Assembly (NCBI GenBank): GCA_035772785.1
Contig: JAOCPU010000060.1
Span: 62,001 to 126,000 of the forward strand
DNA length: 64,000 nt
Direction of reading: 5' to 3'
Source: Phlebiopsis flavidoalba
Taxonomy: Eukaryota > Basidiomycota > Agaricomycetes > Polyporales > Phanerochaetaceae
The position numbers and the translations under genes are program-made. Of this stretch, positions 1-12,610 are shown piece after piece. Within the stretch, counting starts at the first letter, position 1; each line of letters starts with the position of its first letter. The notes below the pieces were generated by a model. The model made no database searches and was not told the origin of the DNA. It saw only the letters and a list, made by a program, of their open reading frames with translations.

Positions 1-1348
1 AGTTGGAGGAAGTCAAGAAAGCTGTTGAAGTATGATCGCCATGATGTAACGTTGCGCGGTGTGTACGCTGATGAGACCTCCCAGACTCATGAAGCAGAAG
101 CGTCCCCCAGGATATTGAACGCCAGAAGTTTGGAAGCTGCGAAAGCTGAGGAACAACGGATACAAGACTCATTGGCATCTGCTGCGGTAAATATACCGTC
201 CATTTAGTCCGGGTTCTGAGTGCTTATGGTGGTGTTCAGAACATACACCTCAGGAGGACTTCTGATCTGTTGTCATTCATTACTTTGCATTCGGCATTGT
301 CGACCGGAAACCCGTCCGCTCTTGCACTAGGCCTCGCAGAAAATGAGGCGGCAGCAGTCTTCTCTGCGATTGAGGCGCTGCTCGGAGCAGACGCGGAGCG
401 AAAGCTCGAAGTCGTCAACGGGTTCCTGTCCGGTGAAGGCAGCTTCCAAGGTGTCACTTGTGAGTTATTTTGCACGCCAGATGTGCTAATATCTTCTGAC
501 ACATGCAAAAAGACTCTCGCCTGTCCGATATTACGTTCCAGTTCTTGAAACCCCGAGCCCCTACTCCCTCCAGCCACCGAGCCTGAATTTCTTGACGAAT
601 GAGGTTCCCGAAGAGACACCCGATATCCCGGTTGGGGGTCTGCCTTCCTCGATCGCGCTCCTGCAACGAGCAGCTTCCAGTTTGTCCAGGGATGACGAGC
701 TTGAGGCAGAAGAGGAACAGCCTACAGAGATTGAAGTCACTGAAATCGTTACTGAAGTCGCCGTCAATGGGCATGCCGTCATTCAGGATACCGTGACAAT
801 AACCACGACGACCGAGGTAAGACATTTTGCATGTTTCAAACGCGCGATTGACGAGCTGTATGCGCTTTAGGTGCCTGCCGAAACAGGACTGAACTGGGCA
901 GACGAGGATGATGGCGGCCTTCCCTCAATTGCGTCGCTGCACGACAAATTCGGCCTTCTTCTGCTACTGGCACCGCCTGCTGTTGCACCATGAACCTCTT
1001 CCGGAGACTCCTACCGCTGCCAACGACGCTGCTCCTGCCGGCGACGACGGCTTCCAAGCCGCTTCCCGTGGTCGCGGTCGTGGGTGTCGCGGCGGGTTCC
1101 GCGGCGGACCGCGAGCGCGGTGGCTATCAGGGGGAGGATATCGCGGTGGACGATTGGGGTGGCGGCGAGCGTGGTGACCGCGGCGAGCGGGCGGGCGTTG
1201 GATTCCGTGGCGATCGGCCTCGGAGAGGCAGTGGTGACTGGTAGAGGTGGGAGAGGGTCGCGATGGAGAGCATCGCGGTCGTGGAAGGGGCCGCCCTCGC
1301 GGTACAGGTCATCATCAGGAGGCGCGAGGTGGTGGAAACCCTGCGTAA
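1..1348 (+). CDS. RGG-box protein, probably RNA-binding, possibly caprin-like; 5' end missing
   Basis: The gene runs in from the left edge, so its N-terminus is absent. A hydrophobic-helical segment is open at about 270-470 and includes ALLGADAERKLEVVNGFLSG. After a likely short intron, an acidic region rich in Glu, Thr and Val follows at about 592-820, then WADEDDGGLPSIASLH at about 895. The C-terminus, from about 1070 to the stop at 1346-1348, is built of Gly-Arg repeats (GRGRG, RGGFRGG, HRGRGRGRPRG). These repeats are spread over all three frames, which implies several single-base indels. RGG tails usually bind RNA and are arginine-methylated, so a role in mRNA metabolism is inferred. The layout of helical domain, acidic linker and RGG tail recalls caprin-type proteins, but I cannot confirm this. 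Confidence 0.45.
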
Positions 1349-1826
1349 ATATGATTTCGAGCAGCTCGCCGTGGACCAATTCGCCATCGGACTCGTTTTG
1401 CCATGCGACCAGTATTTGAACTCGCAAGAACAAAATGGGCTGTCCCATGACTTGAACATTGACATTGACGGTCCAGAATATATTTCATCTTGTGCCATTC
1501 ACAGCATGTCACCATTGAGTCATCCAATAACAGTTACAGAACACTCGCACCAAAGTCGCACACAGCATAACCGGAGCATCCTATGATATAATGGCGCTTG
1601 TTCTACACGTGGGAGGTGCCTTTCTGAGTTTCGGACTTCGAGATCTTTGCCATTCGTCCTCCAGTCCGTACCCCATCCACGTCTACCTCGTTTCTTGTAC
1701 ACAACACGCCGTTGGTTCCCAACTAACCTTTGTCCACACTCACTAGCCTACCATTCTGCAAAACTTCCTTGTTACTGTACCTCGCTTCATGTGCAAGCCC
1801 GATACGAAACTTCAAGGATCCCTCTC

Positions 1827-3258
1827 ATGACATCAACAGCGCCTGCCTCGAGTCCTCACGGCGTCCTCGAGCCCCCCAGCAAACGAGGGCAAGAAGGGAC
1901 GAGGCCTCCTCTCGTTTATAACCCCCCAGATCGCGTCGTATTTTATTGCTGGGGGTGTCGCGGGAGCTGCGTCGAGGACCGTGGTCAGTCCTCTGGAACG
2001 ACTAAAGATCATACAGTGAGTGCGAGACAGGCTCAGATGTCCGCTTCGGACCCCTCACAGAGCACTAGACAGTTTCAGATTTCAGGCCGCGCACCGCAGA
2101 TGGCCAATACAAGGGTGTGTGGTCGAGCCTCACACGTATGTGGCGTGAGGAGGGCTTCAGAGGTTTCATGCGGGGTAACGGTATAAACTGTCTTCGAATT
2201 ATACCATACAGGTGTGTCCCTTCGGTGTAGGCTTGGTACATTGCGGCTTATATAGAACAGTGCTGTGCAGTTCACGACGTACGAACAGCCTGAAGAAAGT
2301 AAGTTTCCGCGCTCATTTCGGTGTACGAACCTGCACGGGTGACTGGAGCACTGTAGTGGTTCACAGGTTATGGTGCAAAGCAGCTCGATACACCAACCCG
2401 GCTACTTAGTGGTGCGCTGGCGGGGATAACATCAGTTTGTACGTGATGCTTTGGTTCAAAATTTATAGCACTTGCCGACCAAGCATTGCAGGCTCCACAT
2501 ACCCATTAGAACCTGATCCGTTCCCGCCTGTCTATCGCGACAGCATCAATTCCCGTCCAGGCTGCGTCTCGTCCCTCAGCTTCTTCGCAGCCGGTGCTTG
2601 CTTCTAGCTATCACACCTCGTCCACAGCTCCATCCGCAAGACCGGTAGCCACGGCCTTTGCGTCGAAGGATCTTACCATGTGGGGAATGACACTAAAAGT
2701 CGTGCGCGATGAAGGCGGCGTCCGTGCCCTGTACCGCGGTTTGATCCCTACTGCGATGGGAGTCGCCCCCTATGTCGGTATGTGTGAATGCCGATCATCC
2801 CAGTGGCGGCCCGCTGATTGTTGCATCCGCGCAGGCATCAACTTTGCCGCATATGAGGCCCTGCGTGGGATGATCAACTCCTCCTGGGAAGAGCAGCGTT
2901 CCGCGCAAGTTGGCCTGTGGCGCGTTGGCCGGGTCTATTTCACAGACGTTGACGTATCCGTTCGACGTGCTCCGCCGGAAGATGCAAGTGACGGGAATGG
3001 ACACGCTTGGCTACAAGTACAATGGCGCACTGGATGCGTTGCAGAGCATCGTTCGGAACGGAAGGCGTAGGCGGTTTGTTTACCGGGGCTTGTGGCCTAA
3101 TTTGCGTGAGTTTCTGATGCCGACAATCACCCGTTGGGTCGGTTCTGCTCTATAAGAATCCAAACGATCTGAATGATAGTGAAAAGTCGCTCTCCCAGCA
3201 TCGCAACGTCGTTTTTCACACCTATGAAATGGTTAAGGAGTTACTCGGCGCATCCTAA
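1827..3258 (+). CDS. Mitochondrial solute carrier (SLC25 family)
   Basis: Inner-membrane carrier of the six-helix, three-repeat family. The start ATG at 1827 gives MTSTAPASSPHGVLEPPSKR, followed by the first helix (SYFIAGGVAGAASRT) and the first signature SPLERLK. Repeat one ends with YKGVWSSLTRMWREEGFRG and MRGNG near 2110-2180. The second signature, TYPL followed by an indel and then LIRSRL, lies near 2500; LYRGLIPTAMGVAPYVG is near 2735. The third signature, TYPFDVLRRKMQ, is at about 2945 with YRGLWPN after it. The C-terminus reads TYEMVKELLGAS, stop at 3256-3258. Several introns are present, and frames shift near 2870-2910, 3065 and 3200. A Ser/Ala-rich insert (2560-2650) follows the second signature. 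The closest types I know are the yeast YPR011C/Leu5-like carriers of nucleotide or CoA compounds; the substrate is not deducible from sequence alone. Confidence 0.88.
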
Positions 3259-4481
3259 TCTCCTCACCGGACTGTGATCTTTTGCGCCAGCTGCGTATGG
3301 AACAATAGAGCACCACGTATACTAATACGACCGCATCTGGAACCGACATTGCTGAAAGCACTAGAGCCTTACGTCTCGACGCTCGCGCTTGAGTTGGGAC
3401 TAGAGTAATGACAAGGGACTATATTTAGCATTGTATCCTTTTTCTTGAACTCTTGTGTAAACGTCACACGCAATTCTAACAAACAACAGAGACGAGACGG
3501 AGAGCAACCTCTGGGATGTTCCTGGTGGGTGTGGATGATGAGAGAAGCGGGGAAATGTGTTGAGACAAAATGAATTTTCTAAGCGAAGCTTGTAATTATT
3601 GGCTAGGACGCCCGCCCGGAAACACGCACACGATCCGAGAGGGAGTACACGCCCAAAGCCGAACAGCCGCCGCCGCATCGCGACCCTGCCCTCCTACCAC
3701 AATACGACCCAAGAAAAAAATAAATCTTTGCCCCAATCGTCCACATCCACCACCCCGACGACCACCACCAGCGACGAGGACACCCCCATCCTCGCACGTA
3801 CAGCCCTCAGCGTCCGTTCTGCTCTCATGTCCTCCTGACCATTTTTATGACGCAAGTCACCTTTTTTCCGGGCCACTGGCGCAAGCGGTTGGGTGATCTC
3901 AGTTCATTATAGAAGGTGAGGGTCCAGTCCTCGGTGCTTGCCGCAGCGTTTCCCCATTTCATTTGACCGGTGTACCCCCCCTGTCCCCATGTCGCTCTCT
4001 TGCCCCTCAGATAGTCTCAATCACCCAACGCCCAGCCTGTCACTGCATAAAACGAACTGATCAGCTTTCTTCCCAACACGCATACACCGCCAGGTCGCCT
4101 GCAGGCCTGCCTTCTTTGTGACTTAGGCTCTTGACTGACCCTAGCCCCCATCTGTTTCGCCATGTATCGCGGATATCTCAATCGGAAGAAGGGACAGTCA
4201 AGACCACAACACGTACCAACAGCGCAGCGTGCCTCCCGCGCCGACTGCACATTCCCCGTCATCCCTTTCAACCTCGTTTACTTCACCTTCTGGGTCCTCA
4301 GTTTTTTCCTAGTCCTTGGGCCGTTGACTTCCAACTGGCAACCAGTTCTTGATTTCCCACCCAGGCCGATCAACTGCTGTACCTCACAAAACCCTCCACT
4401 CGAGTGCCTCGTCGTTCGCAAGAACCGGTTCTTCCCCTCTCTTTCTCATCCCCCCCCCGCTCTGCCCCAGCGGGGCTCGTA
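3259..4481. other. Intergenic region between carrier and RhoGAP genes
   Basis: No gene is supported. The stretch from about 3680 to 4480 is rich in C and T on the plus strand, with several short C runs, which suits the promoter and 5' leader of the downstream plus-strand gene. The short open frames on both strands show no recognisable motif. Confidence 0.5.
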
Positions 4482-7400
4482 ATGGCGCCCCCAAGGACAG
4501 TTCTCGCACAGCAACTCCGGCCCGACCCCACGGGCCTTATTCCTCTCGCTGCACCACCAGCACTACCGCTCTCCTCCATCGAACAGTTCGCATTAAGCGC
4601 GCATAGGGGGTCCGTCGCGAAGAAGTCACAGGAGACGGCACGGGCGTTTGTGGCTTCTTTTTTTTTCGGGTTCGCAGCAGCTCAATGACCAAGGGTCCAA
4701 AACGGGGCGTGACGAAGACATCTTGCAGGATCTGCGGCTTCGAGCGCATTTCCGACCGACCCCAATGTCGTCTGTAGATAATCTTCAGGTGAGTATCGTT
4801 CAAGTTGTTTGAAGTCTTTTCCTCATGTTCGTTGAATTTTTTAGTCTGCCTCTGCTTCGAATCGCTGCCATTCACCAGCATGCGTTTGAAGGGCACAGCA
4901 CCCAAAGTTTCAGCGGAGCCCGCACTCCATTACCTCCCCCCAAACCAGAACAGTTGCGATCTTTGAACCAAGACCACCGCAATCTTTGGTTGACAGGAAC
5001 AGGATTCTAGTGTCGATGCCGCTCCCGTTGTCATCAGCCCCCGGATCTTCCGCCGCTGTCTCATTCATAAAGGCGCAAGAGGAACGGAAACAAGAAGCAT
5101 CGTCTTCCCCACTGTCGCAGCAGAAGTCTGATAGCGAACTGAAGCAGGATATTGGAGGAAGAGTGATGCCCCACCACCATGAGTTACGTGACCATTCGCG
5201 CCGAATGCTCTTTCGGGCTCAAGGTCTCCACGTCCTGTGTCTCTGGCAGAGTCCTCTCATTCAGGTCACACCATCGTTCCCGTCAACAAACGTTTGAGCG
5301 CACTCATCACTGATGCGGAGTTTCGCGATGGCGGAGGAAGGCGACTCTGATTCTGAACAGGGACATCTCACAACTACCACCCACTCAGGACGCTTCTCTC
5401 CTACCTCGGGCTGCGAGGAAGAAGAAGAACCGTCGTTTTCGGTTCGGTGCCTCGGTGAACATTGGCCCTATGCACAGGTCTAGGTATTTGGACCTCACCG
5501 AGCACGCTGCGTCGCAGTCAGACGACGGCTTCCCTCTGTCCCGGACGCTCACAGGGACTCTTCAGGGCAGCCACTCCAGCAATGTCGCATGACCATGCCC
5601 CACGACTCAGTAAAGTTGCAGCCAAAGGGTTTATTGCCCCGACGACTGCTGCGGGTGCCGGCGCATACAACGAGCAGCAACATCCGCAGCCGTATCACAG
5701 CCTGGACAGCAGCAGCATCCGGGGAGCGTATGCTTCCTTCCTCCCCCTACACACCCAACAACCCCCCATCATAGCGCGTCGGCTCCGTCCCCTCCGTCGA
5801 ACCATCGTTCCGCCAAACCGCGATTAGTATCACAGGGAAGCTTTGCTCCCGTCGCATTTGGTTTCGGGCACAAGCGTGCAGCAGAGAAGTGGGTTTCATC
5901 GTGGTCTGTGGGTGCGCGAGGGGGGGGTAGGGTGTGGCAGAGAGATGGGGGAGGCTGGCGGTGGTTCCTCAAAACCACTTCACGTCGGCGTATCTCGTCG
6001 ACGTCTTCTCTCAACGGATCTTCATATCAGGTAGCCCCCTCGACGCAAGCGTTGTTTCATATCGAAAGAAGTGCTCATTTCAACAGGTCATTCAGCTCCG
6101 GACACTCTGGGAATGTGTGCAGCCTTCCTTGCCAGGAGGATGGAAGTCCAAAGCGACGCTACGCCAAACGCTCCCTTTCCGGAGCTTGGAGCGTGTCGTC
6201 CTCAGTGACCAACCTTATCAGACGCAGACGGCTTCTCTCTACCATGACCGGGCGGCCATCCAACCTGGGGACGTGCTTGAGGGGGGTGGGCCCCCAGCTC
6301 AACAAGGTGGGGATGCCCATCGACGGTGGTGTCGTATTTGTGAAGGGACCCTCTGGGCATGCGTCCAGCAGACCGCGCGATTGACCCCGATAGGATGTGG
6401 GCGCGCTTCGACCAGCAAGACGAGTTCAGAGAGCCGGTTTCAGCGCGTCGTTTGGAAGAGCGGGTGTTGCCGGCTCTTGTTGTACGATGTGCGCAAACAT
6501 CTGCACCTCTGGGGACTTGCAAGAGGAAGGCTTTGTTCCGGTGAGTACTTGTGCTTCTCGGGTGAGATAACTGCTAATTCGTAAATAGTGTGAATGGCCG
6601 CACCCCGCGGCATGTGGCCAGACTGAGGTCGGAATTTGACGCAGGCGCCGACTACAACCTGGTGGAGTCTGATCCAGGAGACCTCGATCCGCATGGCAGT
6701 CGCTTCTATTTTCAAAGCCTACCTACGCGAACGTGAGTCTTACATCTCCGTCTTCTAATGAAAGTGCTAACGGCGAAGTAGTGCCACAATCGCTTTTGAC
6801 ACCGAGCCTTGTGCCGCTGTTCGAGTCCGCTCTTACGGCGGATGCCAGTACGCAGGAGCCCTCAAGCCTTACCCCGACAACACCAGGTACCAGTCGCGCA
6901 TTCCCTATGCTCCGATGTAAAGCCACCTTCGCTGTCGACTCTGGCTATGCGCGAGCTTTGCCGGACAGCGTAGCATGTCCAAAGATACAATCGCAACCCT
7001 TTGGCTTCTCTCATCGCGGAACTACCGATCAGGAGAACCGTGATCTGCTTTACACTAAGTGGTCGAGCTCATGAAGGGCCACAGCCGCCAACAGCAAGGA
7101 AACGAGGATGACCATAGGCAACCTGCTTCTTGTGCTATGGCCCGAGTCTCAACATGAACCCGTCCTTGCTGCGGGTTCTGCTGGCGAGGTTCCGGGTATT
7201 TGGGATGGTCAGCCCGCCTGCAAGACCTGAAACTCCCGCACGCGTGCTTTCTCAAGTCAGCACCCAAGATGGTCGTATTTTCGGCCTATGTTGATTGCCC
7301 CAACATCACCAGACAAGTCGGACGCGTTGAGCTACAGCAGCGAAGCTTCGGACGCAGTTGGTACCCAACCTCGAGGCTCGCTCGGGGTGCATCACCGTAT

Positions 7401-8523
7401 ACTTCTCACCTTCGAGTCTCGGACGTTTCGCCGTACCGTTCGTCAAGCAACTCGAGTTCTGGTCAAGATGACGCTGCCTCTTATGTCTCCGCCCCTGATC
7501 ATCCTCCCAGCCCATCGGACGGCAGCTCCAGCAACTTGCTGCTCCTGACAACTTCCACTGATTCTCTCGCAACCCCTCTCTACAATGTCTGAGGCCTCTT
7601 CTTTACAGCCTTGCCATCGTCATGACCTCTGAGAAACAACTCTGAGAAACCTCATTCCCCTCTTCCCTATACGGTCATCGCCAAACCCCGCTGACCTTTC
7701 AACTCATCCTCTCTCCGCTCGTCGTCCCTTTGCTCTTCTCCGGTTCCTCTTCCCTCCCACGAGTGATGATGCCCCTCGTAGCTCCGTCTCACGACGCAAG
7801 TCGTTGTCTCTTCTTTACATTCCCTGCATTGAACAGGTCCGAACAAGACAGCCCAGATGGTTCGTTGAGACCTGGACCGCTGTCGCCACAAAGATCCAAA
7901 GCGTCCATCGCTTCCATTATTGTTCTCGAAGAAGTCCCCACTTTCATCGCTAGGCTCACCTGCCAATCTGTCCTGCCCTCCTGAGCTGATCCAGACTCCA
8001 GCGCGGTATGCTCTGCGTACCATCGTGTCCGCCCGTCAAGACGGACCTCCAGTGCTCAATAACAGTCCATTGCTTCTCCGACTATGGGCTTGCATCGACG
8101 CGACTCACGATATCCAGGCCCACAGTCCTGCTACTGATATGTCACGGTCATCCAGCTCGCTCCCCATACGGACAGCGCTCGATCACGCTCAGACTCCTCG
8201 GGGTCATCCTCGTTCTTCGCCACCCCACAGCAGACGCCGATTGCGGACTTTTACCGCGGCCAGTCTCCGTCGCTCCTCTCTGTGCATCTGGGCGAGGAAG
8301 GAGGTGCCCGTGTTCGCGTAGCGCGTCACCCCAGCCTTCTCCCTTGCGCAAGTCAGACAGCCCGTCATCAATGTGGAAACCCGCTGCCGACGACAATTGG
8401 GCGGCGAGCGTACTTTCAAGAGGGCACAGGCGTCGTCCACTTCAGATGCGCAGGAGTCAGTGTGGAACGTGAAGGATGCAGTCAAGCTTTTCGATCGCCA
8501 GTTAACGGTTTCATCTTGCGGTA
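4482..8523 (+). CDS. Rho GTPase-activating protein (RhoGAP domain, long Ser/Pro-rich tails)
   Basis: Stimulates GTP hydrolysis by a Rho/Cdc42-type GTPase. The ATG at 4482 opens MAPPRTVLAQQLRPDPTG. The N-terminal 1.5 kb encodes Ser/Pro-rich sequence broken by short introns, for example about 4791-4844. A conserved-looking block around 5970 reads NHFTSAYLVDVFSQRIF. The RhoGAP domain lies at about 6320-7210. It shows LEERVLPALVVRCAQ, EEGLFRVNGRT with the arginine finger (R of LFR), HVARLRSEFDAGADYNLVES, DPGDLDPH and FKAYLRE. After an intron come LVPLFESALTADAST, TIGNLLLVL and a PSLLRVLL-like helix at about 7165. A Ser-rich tail runs to roughly 8520. The domain is read through several frame jumps (near 6530-6600, 6700, 7080). 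It may be Bem3- or Rgd-like, but no PH, PX or F-BAR domain could be read with certainty. CDC24, which acts on the opposite step, lies 13 kb downstream. Confidence 0.8.
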
Positions 8524-9100
8524 GGCCATACTGGCGGAGTTTCCGGAAACTCTTTCTTTCCTAATTCTCAGTCTCTGGGGCCGGTCGATCCCGCACAGTC
8601 ACACATCATGCGCATATAATCGTTTTCTTCACGTCGTGCTCCACTACCATAGCAAACGTTAGCCTCCATACATACCACCTTTTTTTGGATTCACGTCGCT
8701 GTCATCTGGGAAATGCGGACATGCCACTCACTACCGTCTCGTCTCACCATACGCAATTTTTGGCATTTACGACATTATCATATTTATTGGTTCCTACTAT
8801 ATGATGAACGGTGTAGTAGGTCTCTGCCTCTGGCAAGCTGCTTCTCCGAATTTGCTTTACTCTAGACCCTGTCAGATATATGCTTCTGCTATGCTGTCAG
8901 ATATATGCCCCTCAATCGTTTGGTCATTGTAGCCAAAGGAATTTCCTGTCAGTCGGTGGATAGTTTGCAATTGCAAGGATTTGTGGTGGTAGACTGCGGC
9001 CTAAGGGTCGCGTGAACAGATTCGGTTGAATTCCTTGGAACTTCAAGTCGCATGACACGACGAGGCTCAAGTATCCTTCTGAGCGAGCATTGCCGCTCTG
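8524..9100. other. Short intergenic region, 3' flanks of converging genes
   Basis: This lies between the plus-strand RhoGAP gene and the minus-strand DUF6535 gene, so both 3' ends face it. A small direct repeat of a 'tgtcagatatatgc' unit occurs at about 8870-8907. No coding signal is seen. Confidence 0.5.
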
Positions 9101-11990
9101 CTAGGTGTCTGCGTCGGAAGCCATACCCAGATGACGTGCAGACTCGACGCTGAATAAATTCAGCTGGATGACCTCGGATCGGAGTTTTCTTGTGGACGAA
9201 TAAACAAGGAATTGAGAGGATTTCTTGGGGAAGATTCTTGCAATGAGCTGCCCGAAGTTATCATCGACATGCAGGTTATTTAGGCCTTCTTGTCCCACGT
9301 CGTGTCCTAGCGACAATTGACGTCGTGCGTGCCGAGAGCTAGTGGTGGGCCATCGCTGTGTAAGGGCGTCGGGCAGGGTAACCAATGTCCGGTGATTGCG
9401 GCACTGTTTTCCGGTCCAGCGAGTTTCGCAAGTGTGTCGTACGCGCGAGCTCGGGTTAACGAATCATCGGATACCTTATCGCTGTGTCCCGATGCCCGCT
9501 GCGGTTGATTATAGCTCTGTGACCGAGACCGAATAGAGATGGCGGGGGATGTTTGGAGTATTGTAGGGTGAGATAATGGTGAGGCAGTATTGTGTTTAAG
9601 GCCGGACAAGTCAGATAGTCCACGCATTGGTGAGCAAGCCACAGGCAACCGATCGTCGCCACAGGAATCGCCGTGTATCCTCTAAGACTGGTGTGGAGGT
9701 ACGATAGCCACGCCGAGCCCGTAATGAAGATGCGACGTTGGTAGCATCGTTCAAAGATATGGAGTAACTTGCTAAAGAGAGGTAAAAACAGTCGGAGAAA
9801 AGTAGACTTTCTCGTTCCGCCTGAAATCGCGCAACAGCTTGTGGTTGTTGTAGTTTGAAACGCTCGTTGTCGGTGCAGAAGTTCTCTGATTCCAAAATCC
9901 TCTCAAAGACTGAGATCACCTTCTCAAGGGTATCGCCTATTGATGTAGTGCTGTAAGCTTGAAACGGCAAGCATGAACATATTGAGATCGTCCTCTTGCT
10001 CGATATTCGTCCCGAAGTAGTCGTTAATTATGGCCTAGTGGTAATCATCGGATGCTGTAACCCCCTCTGCTATACCTAACTCACATGATCAATTTGAGTC
10101 TCTACAATCGATAGAAACTGCGTACCCAATGTAGATCCTTTCTCTGCTTGAACCACTGTAACCTTCGTACACGTGCACGCGAGCTGAAACGCCCAGAAAA
10201 CGAAGCCCAGGAGCTCTTGAGCATAAATTTGCCTTATACCTAGGTCGGTCGTTGCGCAAAAGCTCGAATAGACCGTCTCTGTACCATGGTCTTCCCAGGA
10301 ATGACAAGCATGCGCCGTTGATCTGCTGAATATGGTCCATGACAATGACAAGCTCGTAGACCCTGCGAAGCTGGGCATCGACGACGGCCCAGAGATAGAC
10401 CTGGTCTGGATGAGCGGTGGCGTGATAGAGATCGGCGGCTAAGAAGCGAGCCAGAATGTCATTGTGTTTTGCGGGAAATTGCCAGATGCTACCAGATCCG
10501 ACATGGAATACGATGACTTGTTGAGCATTGACCCACTCAACAACCACGTGGAAAGACCTGCGCACACCTGTGATGGAGAAAGCTGATTTATCGAGGGTGT
10601 TTGCGTTATAGATCGCGCGCTGGAAGGGAATATGGGGTTGGGCGAGGTCATTTGCCTTTGCGACAGAGGAGACAATGCACCATCTGGTGAGAGCTCGGAC
10701 TTGAGTGGGATCGTAAGAGTTTCTCCATTCCGGATATCGATCCTCCGGATGAATTGTCGCCATACATTGATCGACATATCCCGCGACACGGATGTCCTGG
10801 GAGGCCAGGGAGACCCAGACCAGCGCGCGCAGCAATATGGGAGTCTCACGGACGTCGTCCAGAAATTGGTGGACTGACCCGGCACGGAAGAGCTTGGTTG
10901 GGACACATGCGAAGGATCCGTCAATGCTGGAGATGGGTCGCCTCCTTGTCCAACTCTTCTTCTACGGTCTTGCGCACGTGGGAGCGCAGTCCCATTGCCA
11001 TCCGCCTTCAATATCTTGCTGTCTCCAGGTCTTCTCCGAGTCCTTGGGGAAGCGGACGGGAGGATGGAATGAGTTGGGCGCAAATTGAACACGAAGCCAC
11101 CGCGCTCGGCTTTTGATGACGTAGATCAGTACATCTACAAATCGTACAAGGGCCCAGGCGGTAGGGGACTTGTAGGGGGCAACGCTTGATGAAAAAAAAG
11201 ATGGGAGATACTGTGAATGCTGCGACGATGAATAGGAAGACGGAGCCACAACACGGTGACGGGAGATGGCCACAAGATTATCCAAGGTCCACAGGAGGAT
11301 GACAACTCCTGCTAAGAAAAAGAATCATTGCGACTTCTAGCAAGAAAGGGATGGACCAGATGACTGGCCTCTACGTTCCATGCTTCCCAGTTCTCAAAGC
11401 GGATCTGACGGACAAGGACGTTCTCCCGAGGGGAAGCTAGTGGTGAGTTCCACTTGAGATACTCGCGCACCCATTGTTTGGCCATGATGCCGAACAGAGC
11501 GGGCAGCGAGACTGAGAACGAGGCTGAAGAACAGGAGCGCGTTGATCCAGCGAGAAGAGGAAGACGGATGCGAACGGTGGCGCATAAAGAAGATTTTGGA
11601 TATGACTGCGCCGAGGGGCGGAGGCCACGTTGGTATGGTTCCCTCTGTGATAGCAAGATTTGGTAGGCGATGAGTTGGTTCGTTGTGTCCGTGCTATCCC
11701 CTTGAAGCAGCTGGTAGGTTTGGACAACAAAGGTCGTGAGTATAGCGGAAAATAAAGCCGCCTATGTTTGGTTTAGTACTCTGAAGTGTATGCTCATTTG
11801 TGGGACTCACAAACACGAGCAGTGTATCGATGTCATCCGCGTAGTCTTTCATCATCCCTGTGTCGTTCTTCATCAAATGGTCTTCTACACCGGCCCATCC
11901 TGTCAGTCCGGCGTCCAATGGTTTCTCGTGAATGTAGGTAAGACTTCCCCCATGCCAACATAGTCAAACACTCACAGTGGAAGACGAATA
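9101..11990 (-). CDS. DUF6535 multi-pass membrane protein, paralog A
   Basis: Member of a large Agaricomycete-specific membrane family with no known function. Reading on the minus strand from about 11.95 kb, the N-terminal motif DTGMMKDYADDIDTLLVF is followed by a transmembrane segment. Then come the INALLFFSLVLSLAA helix, FGIMAKQWVREYLKWNSP (11440-11510), RQIRFENWEAWNVEA, a hydrophobic VVILLWTLDNLVAIS helix (about 11290) and the family signature YKSPTAWALVRF (about 11160). The C-terminal half is soluble and helical: SLASQDIRVAGYVDQC, MATIHPEDRYPEWRNSYD (about 10740) and LARFLAADLYHATAHPDQ (about 10430). A 248-residue stretch is uninterrupted at 10089-10835. The last segment may end at 9101-9103. 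The exact start and the introns are uncertain. Paralog B follows directly upstream, and paralog C lies at 60.6-63.5 kb. Confidence 0.75.
11258..11510 (-). repeat. Near-identical tract shared with paralog B
   Basis: This tract codes for the loop and helix around the FENWEAWNVEA motif. It matches 14904-15182 almost base for base, including the run 'caaggtccacaggaggatga'. The flanking parts of the two paralogs are clearly more diverged. Confidence 0.8.
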
Positions 11991-12610
11991 ATGATTCGGT
12001 GGCTCCGCATTGGCGTTTACGCCTAGTATGGATGAACCATTGCGTCGCCTAAGCTTAGATTACACTAAAGCAGCCAGAGTGAGTTAGGGTAAAAACACCC
12101 AGACTGCACGTACCTCTCGATACCGGTAGTTGAGCAGCGTAAGGTCGTCTAGAGTGTATCATATCGCTGGCCCGTTATCGCCATCACTACTCAACCCGAG
12201 ACGCTTGCCACCGCCAACAGTCGGCGTCGACACTGCCCATACATAAAGCGAAAAAGTTCATGGCCGGTCGTCTGAATAATGCGGAGCCGTGTCTTCTTGA
12301 GAAATAGCACATCCTGTTCAATGGTCAATCGGTCATGTTTGATGCATTACTTAGAGGCCCGAAGCTCTACCCCTTGGCGCGGATGTTGCCGGGCCCTGAA
12401 TCGGACCGGAATCAAAACATTCGGTCTCAGCAGGCGGAGGAGTGTTAGTTTTACGATGTCCGCTTCGCTAGCCGATGGCCTTATGCTTTCGGGCTTTGTA
12501 GCGGATGGGGAACGAGCCTTCGCGGCGTGACCTAACGCACTCAAATGAGGCCCCAACTACGCTGTCAAGTTTCAAATAAGAGATTTGACATTTCGACCTG
12601 ATGAATAGAG
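11991..12610. other. Spacer between DUF6535 paralogs A and B
   Basis: Holds the presumed promoter of paralog A (minus strand) and the 3' flank of paralog B. Short open frames occur on both strands (12279-12530, 12347-12556) without recognisable motifs. An unannotated first exon of paralog A could lie here. Confidence 0.4.
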